Below are positions 31,130 to 34,054 of a stretch of DNA of 34,054 nt, in pieces (within the stretch, counting starts at the first letter, position 1; each line of letters opens with the position of its first letter). The stretch spans positions 1 to 34,054 of the forward strand of contig DBTR01000049.1 in assembly GCA_002307145.1 (NCBI GenBank). The letters run 5' to 3'. A program made the position numbers and the translations under genes. This DNA comes from Rhodospirillum sp. UBA1311. Its GTDB lineage: Bacteria > Pseudomonadota > Alphaproteobacteria > Rhodospirillales > Rhodospirillaceae. The notes under the pieces are model-generated. The model searched no databases and was not told the origin of the DNA. It saw only the letters and a program-made list of their open reading frames with translations.

Positions 31130-33448
31130 TTAGCGGGTCAACGTCACCGTCGTGCCTTCGCCGACGACGCTGACCAATTGGAACTCCCAGCCTTGCGCCT
31201 CGGCATAGGCGCGGATCACCGCGAAGCGGGCCCAGGCGGCGCGGTCGGCGCCGGTGTCGACGTCCCAACCGTTGCCGGTGTCGGCGATGGTGAGGGTGAG
31301 CGCGCCGGTGCGCTGCGCCGCGAGGGAAACCGCCGCGCCGGGCTGGGCGGAGGCGAGAGTCATGTCGAAGATCAGCCCGAGGAGGCGTTCGAACGGCGTG
31401 AGGACGAGGCGTTCGGGACCGATTTCGGGCAGGCAATCGAAGTGGAGGTCGACTTCGCGGCGCTGCGCGCGTTCGCGCACCGCGTTCAGGACTTCCGAAA
31501 GCGCGGCGTGGACGTCGACGGCTTCCGGGACTTCGCGACGCGGGCCGGTGCGGAGGTCGTCGACGGCGGCGAGCAGGCGGTCGGCGGCGGCGGCGGCGTC
31601 GCGCACCGAATCCACGTAGGCCTGTTGGCGCGGATTGAGGACGCCGTAGTGGCCGTGGGCAAGGACTTCGGCCCATCCCGCGATCGAGCGGACGCTGCCC
31701 GCGAGCACGGCGGCGAGGTCGGCGACGTCGGCCTGCATCGGTACGGTGTCGTAGGAAAGCACCAGCCCGCCGTCGGCGAGAGGCGCCGCCTGCCAGCGCA
31801 ACAGGCCGCGTTGGGCATGTCCGAGCGCGCCATCCTTGGCTTCACGGTCGTGGAAGACGCGCGCCATCAGGGTGGCGAAGGCGGGCCGGTCGGCGGGTTC
31901 GGCGATCAGGCGGGCCTGGAGGTCGACGACTTCGTGGAAGCGGAGAGCCGCGCCCGCCGCTTCCGCGCCGCCGGGCAGCGGGCGGATTTCCGGCAAGTCC
32001 CAGAGGCTGGCGAAGCTGGCGTTGGAGAGGCGGAGGTTGCCGCCCGCGTCGAACACCGCGACCGCCTCGCGCAGGTGGTTGAGGGTTTCGGCCTGGACGT
32101 CGATCAGGGTGTTGTAGGAGCGTTCGAGCGCGAGGGTGTCGGTGACGTCCTCGTAGGTGAGCAGCAGCCCGCCCAGGGGATGCGGCGCGACGACGCGGCG
32201 CAGGGTCTTGCCGCCCGGAAGGTGCATCAGCGCCTCGACCGGCTCCAGCAGGTCGGTGAACAGGGCGATTTCCGCCGCCTTGTAAGCGGGGAAGTCGGCG
32301 GCCTCGGGGAGCAGGCGGCGGTCGCGCAGAACTTCGAGCACGGTGCCGTAGTCGGGCTCGCTGTCGAGCCAGGCTTCGTCGAGCAGCCAGAGCCGGACGA
32401 ACGCGGTGTTGTAGAAGCGCATCCGCTGGTCGGGGCCGAACACCGCGATCGCGGTGCCGAGGCGCTCCAGCACCAGGGCGTGGGCCTCGTCGTGACGGGC
32501 CAGCTCGGCACGGACGTCGTTCTGCTCGGTGAGGTCGAGCGCGATGCCGACGGTGCCGCCCAAGTCCTTCACCTCGTTCGGCATCACCGCCATCTGGCCG
32601 TGCGGCATCAGCGGCGTCTCGCGGATTTCGAGGTGGCGAAGCGCGCCGTTCATCGCCAGGACTTCATGTTCCTGGCGCGAGTCTCCGGCGGCGCGGGCGC
32701 GGGCGGCGAGCGCGCGGCCTTCGCGCCCCGCCGCGCCCTGGACCAGTTCCGCGCCCTGGCGGCGCGCGGTCATCGGGTCGCGCGCGCCGACCGCGCGGGC
32801 GAACGCCATGTTGCAGAAGCTCATGTCGAGACCGTCGTCGCGCAGCCAGATCGGCACCGGCAGGGCATCGAGCGCGGCGCGGTAGCAGCTGCGGTCGCGG
32901 CGCAGGGTTTCGAGCTCGCGGCGGGCGGCGGCCTGGGCGTCGACCTCGCGGGTGATGTCGGAGAACCAGAGAACCGAAGTAAGACGCTCGCCCGGGCTGT
33001 CGTCGGCGCGCACGCCGGTGATCCTGAGCATGCGGCCGCAGCCCGGCGCGGCGGCGGTGCGGATGAAGGTTTCGCCCTGCTGGATCAGCACCGCGAGAGG
33101 CGCGGCGAGGGATTGGGCATCGGCGGGTTCGAGCGCGGCCAGCACCGCTTCGAGTCCCGAGTCCTCGCCCATCGGCAGGGCGAGCAGCACGGCGAGGCGG
33201 CGGCTGCACGAGATCGTGCAGGCGTCGACGGTTTCGGCCTCGACATCGTGGACGAACACCAGGGCGCCATCGCCCGCGTGGGCGAGAATACCTTCGAGAC
33301 GGCGGGTTTCCTCAGCGCGGAGCGCGTCTTCGGCGCGGCTCCGACGGAGTTGCACGGCGCCGACGCCCCCGATCGAGAGCGCGGCAACCGCGAACCCGGT
33401 CGCGGCGGGGGCGAACCAGGGCAGCAGTTCGGTCAAAACCGGAACCAT
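31130..33448 (-). CDS. PAS-domain sensor protein with degenerate histidine-kinase core
   Basis: The 772-residue protein starts with one membrane segment (about 9-32) and then has three or four PAS-like modules (about 50-170, 185-325, 330-440 and 450-560). A region aligned to the HisKA/HATPase core ends it. The region around 576-600 still resembles the second half of a dimerisation helix (SIAGWAEVLAHGHYGVLNPRQQAYV; core GWAEVL...YG.L..RQQ.Y). The phosphoacceptor H-E-L-R-T-P-L motif is gone; Ala/Val occupy its place. In the ATPase part only the G1-like DTGNG (723-727) is clear; the N-box Asn and the GLGL box are missing. It sits next to ahcY, where alphaproteobacteria usually have an intact PAS kinase. 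It may work as a signalling scaffold without kinase activity. No response regulator is nearby. Confidence 0.8.
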   Translation of the reverse strand: MVPVLTELLPWFAPAATGFAVAALSIGGVGAVQLRRSRAEDALRAEETRRLEGILAHAGDGALVFVHDVEAETVDACTISCSRRLAVLLALPMGEDSGLEAVLAALEPADAQSLAAPLAVLIQQGETFIRTAAAPGCGRMLRITGVRADDSPGERLTSVLWFSDITREVDAQAAARRELETLRRDRSCYRAALDALPVPIWLRDDGLDMSFCNMAFARAVGARDPMTARRQGAELVQGAAGREGRALAARARAAGDSRQEHEVLAMNGALRHLEIRETPLMPHGQMAVMPNEVKDLGGTVGIALDLTEQNDVRAELARHDEAHALVLERLGTAIAVFGPDQRMRFYNTAFVRLWLLDEAWLDSEPDYGTVLEVLRDRRLLPEAADFPAYKAAEIALFTDLLEPVEALMHLPGGKTLRRVVAPHPLGGLLLTYEDVTDTLALERSYNTLIDVQAETLNHLREAVAVFDAGGNLRLSNASFASLWDLPEIRPLPGGAEAAGAALRFHEVVDLQARLIAEPADRPAFATLMARVFHDREAKDGALGHAQRGLLRWQAAPLADGGLVLSYDTVPMQADVADLAAVLAGSVRSIAGWAEVLAHGHYGVLNPRQQAYVDSVRDAAAAADRLLAAVDDLRTGPRREVPEAVDVHAALSEVLNAVRERAQRREVDLHFDCLPEIGPERLVLTPFERLLGLIFDMTLASAQPGAAVSLAAQRTGALTLTIADTGNGWDVDTGADRAAWARFAVIRAYAEAQGWEFQLVSVVGEGTTVTLTR

Positions 33449-33480
33449 GTGTGCCCTTTACCCCCTTCGCGCAACCTTGT

Positions 33481-33503
33481 GGCGAGATCGGACCGATCTC
33501 GCC
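33481..33503 (-). terminator. Hairpin behind ahcY
   Basis: GGCGAGATCGG and CCGATCTCGCC form a perfect 11-bp stem with almost no loop, 7 bp after the ahcY stop on the minus strand. There is no T-run, so it may be a weak or Rho-assisted terminator, or an mRNA-stabilising stem between ahcY and the PAS gene. Confidence 0.5.
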
Positions 33504-33509
33504 CAGTCC

Positions 33510-34054
33510 TTAGTAGCGATATTCCTCCGGCTTGAACGGTCCGTCAACCGAAACGCCGATGTACGCGGCCTGCTCCGCCGAGAGCTTGGAGAGCTTGACG
33601 CCGAGCTTGTCGAGATGCAGCGCCGCGACCTTCTCGTCGAGGCTCTTCGGCAACACATAGACCTTGCGTTCGTAAGCCTTGCTGTTGGTCCAAAGTTCGA
33701 TCTGCGCCAGCACCTGGTTGGTGAACGAGGCGCTCATCACGAAGCTCGGGTGGCCGGTGGCGCAGCCGAGGTTGACGAGACGGCCCTCGGCGAGGACGAC
33801 GATGCGCTTGCCGTCGGGGAACTCGACTTCGTCGACCTGCGGCTTGACCGGCAACCACTTGAAGTTGCGCAGGCCCGCGATCTGGATCTCGCTGTCGAAG
33901 TGGCCGATGTTGCAGACGATCGCCCGATCCTTCATCGCGCGCATGTGGTCGACGGTGATCACGTCGATGTTGCCGGTGGCGGTGACGAAGATGTCGCCGC
34001 GCAGCGCGGCCTCGTCCATGGTGGTGACCTCGAAGCCTTCCATCGCCGCCTGCA
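33510..34054 (-). CDS. ahcY: Adenosylhomocysteinase, C-terminal part (runs off the window)
   Basis: AhcY splits S-adenosylhomocysteine into adenosine and homocysteine, keeping methylation reactions going. About 180 C-terminal residues are visible; the 5' end is beyond base 34054, and codons Gln-Ala-Ala upstream of the first ATG continue the frame. Family motifs are ATGNIDVITVDHM, IVCNIGHFDSEI (NAD-binding region), LVNLGCATGHPSFVMS and the invariant tail DGPFKPEEYRY, which reaches into the partner subunit's NAD site. The tail is intact. Its neighbour, the PAS protein gene, lies 61 bp downstream in the same direction. Confidence 0.96.
   Translation of the reverse strand, partial: QAAMEGFEVTTMDEAALRGDIFVTATGNIDVITVDHMRAMKDRAIVCNIGHFDSEIQIAGLRNFKWLPVKPQVDEVEFPDGKRIVVLAEGRLVNLGCATGHPSFVMSASFTNQVLAQIELWTNSKAYERKVYVLPKSLDEKVAALHLDKLGVKLSKLSAEQAAYIGVSVDGPFKPEEYRY

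Overview
This 34 kb window is GC-rich, densely coded DNA from an alphaproteobacterium, probably Rhodospirillales-like. The evidence is the gene order (ahcY, PAS sensor, tsaE, amgK, murU, addB, addA, trxA, with accD-folC nearby), proteobacterial family types throughout, and a RepC-type replication gene. RepC is essentially an alphaproteobacterial family. No tRNA, rRNA, CRISPR array, integrase or transposase was found.

Layout. (1) 1-1800: a stand-alone plasmid-type repC on the minus strand, with iteron-like repeats behind it. Its leader carries a candidate antisense RNA (ctRNA) gene on the opposite strand and a hairpin that hides the repC ribosome-binding site. (2) 1985-3385: a serine alpha/beta-hydrolase. 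(3) 3545-5750: an AccD-like gene with altered active-site motifs, overlapping folC. (4) 6166-14911: an eight-gene D-galactonate-type sugar-acid operon: GntR/FCD regulator, TRAP transporter dctPQM, dgoD, a long IlvD/Edd dehydratase, dgoA and dgoK. TRAP imports the acid, DgoD dehydrates it, DgoK phosphorylates the 2-keto-3-deoxy product, and DgoA cleaves it to pyruvate and glyceraldehyde-3-phosphate. (5) 15029-16740: an Asp/Glu-type racemase, then a MerR regulator overlapping a carboxymuconolactone-decarboxylase-family gene. (6) 16940-18824, minus strand: a methyltransferase and thioredoxin. (7) 18939-27676, minus strand: addA, addB, murU, amgK and tsaE, tightly packed with start/stop overlaps. 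(8) 27794-28813: a ferredoxin-NADP reductase. (9) 29037-34054, minus strand: a lower-GC secreted orphan, an aldose-1-epimerase-like gene, a PAS sensor protein that has lost its kinase signature residues, and the 3' part of ahcY.

The most striking non-coding signal is a family of about 170-190 bp elements (copies at 1815-1969, 15743-15920, 16746-16917 and a split copy at 28828-29020 / 30069-30140). They sit directly behind stop codons. Each is built from GC hairpins flanking a large central inverted repeat. The hairpin sequences differ between copies while base-pairing is kept, which points to selection on structure. One copy appears to have been split by the orphan gene at 29037-30044.

The other main point is the repC/ctRNA replication module lying next to chromosomal core genes. 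It could be an integrated replicon, a chromid-like arrangement or an assembly join; the window alone cannot decide.
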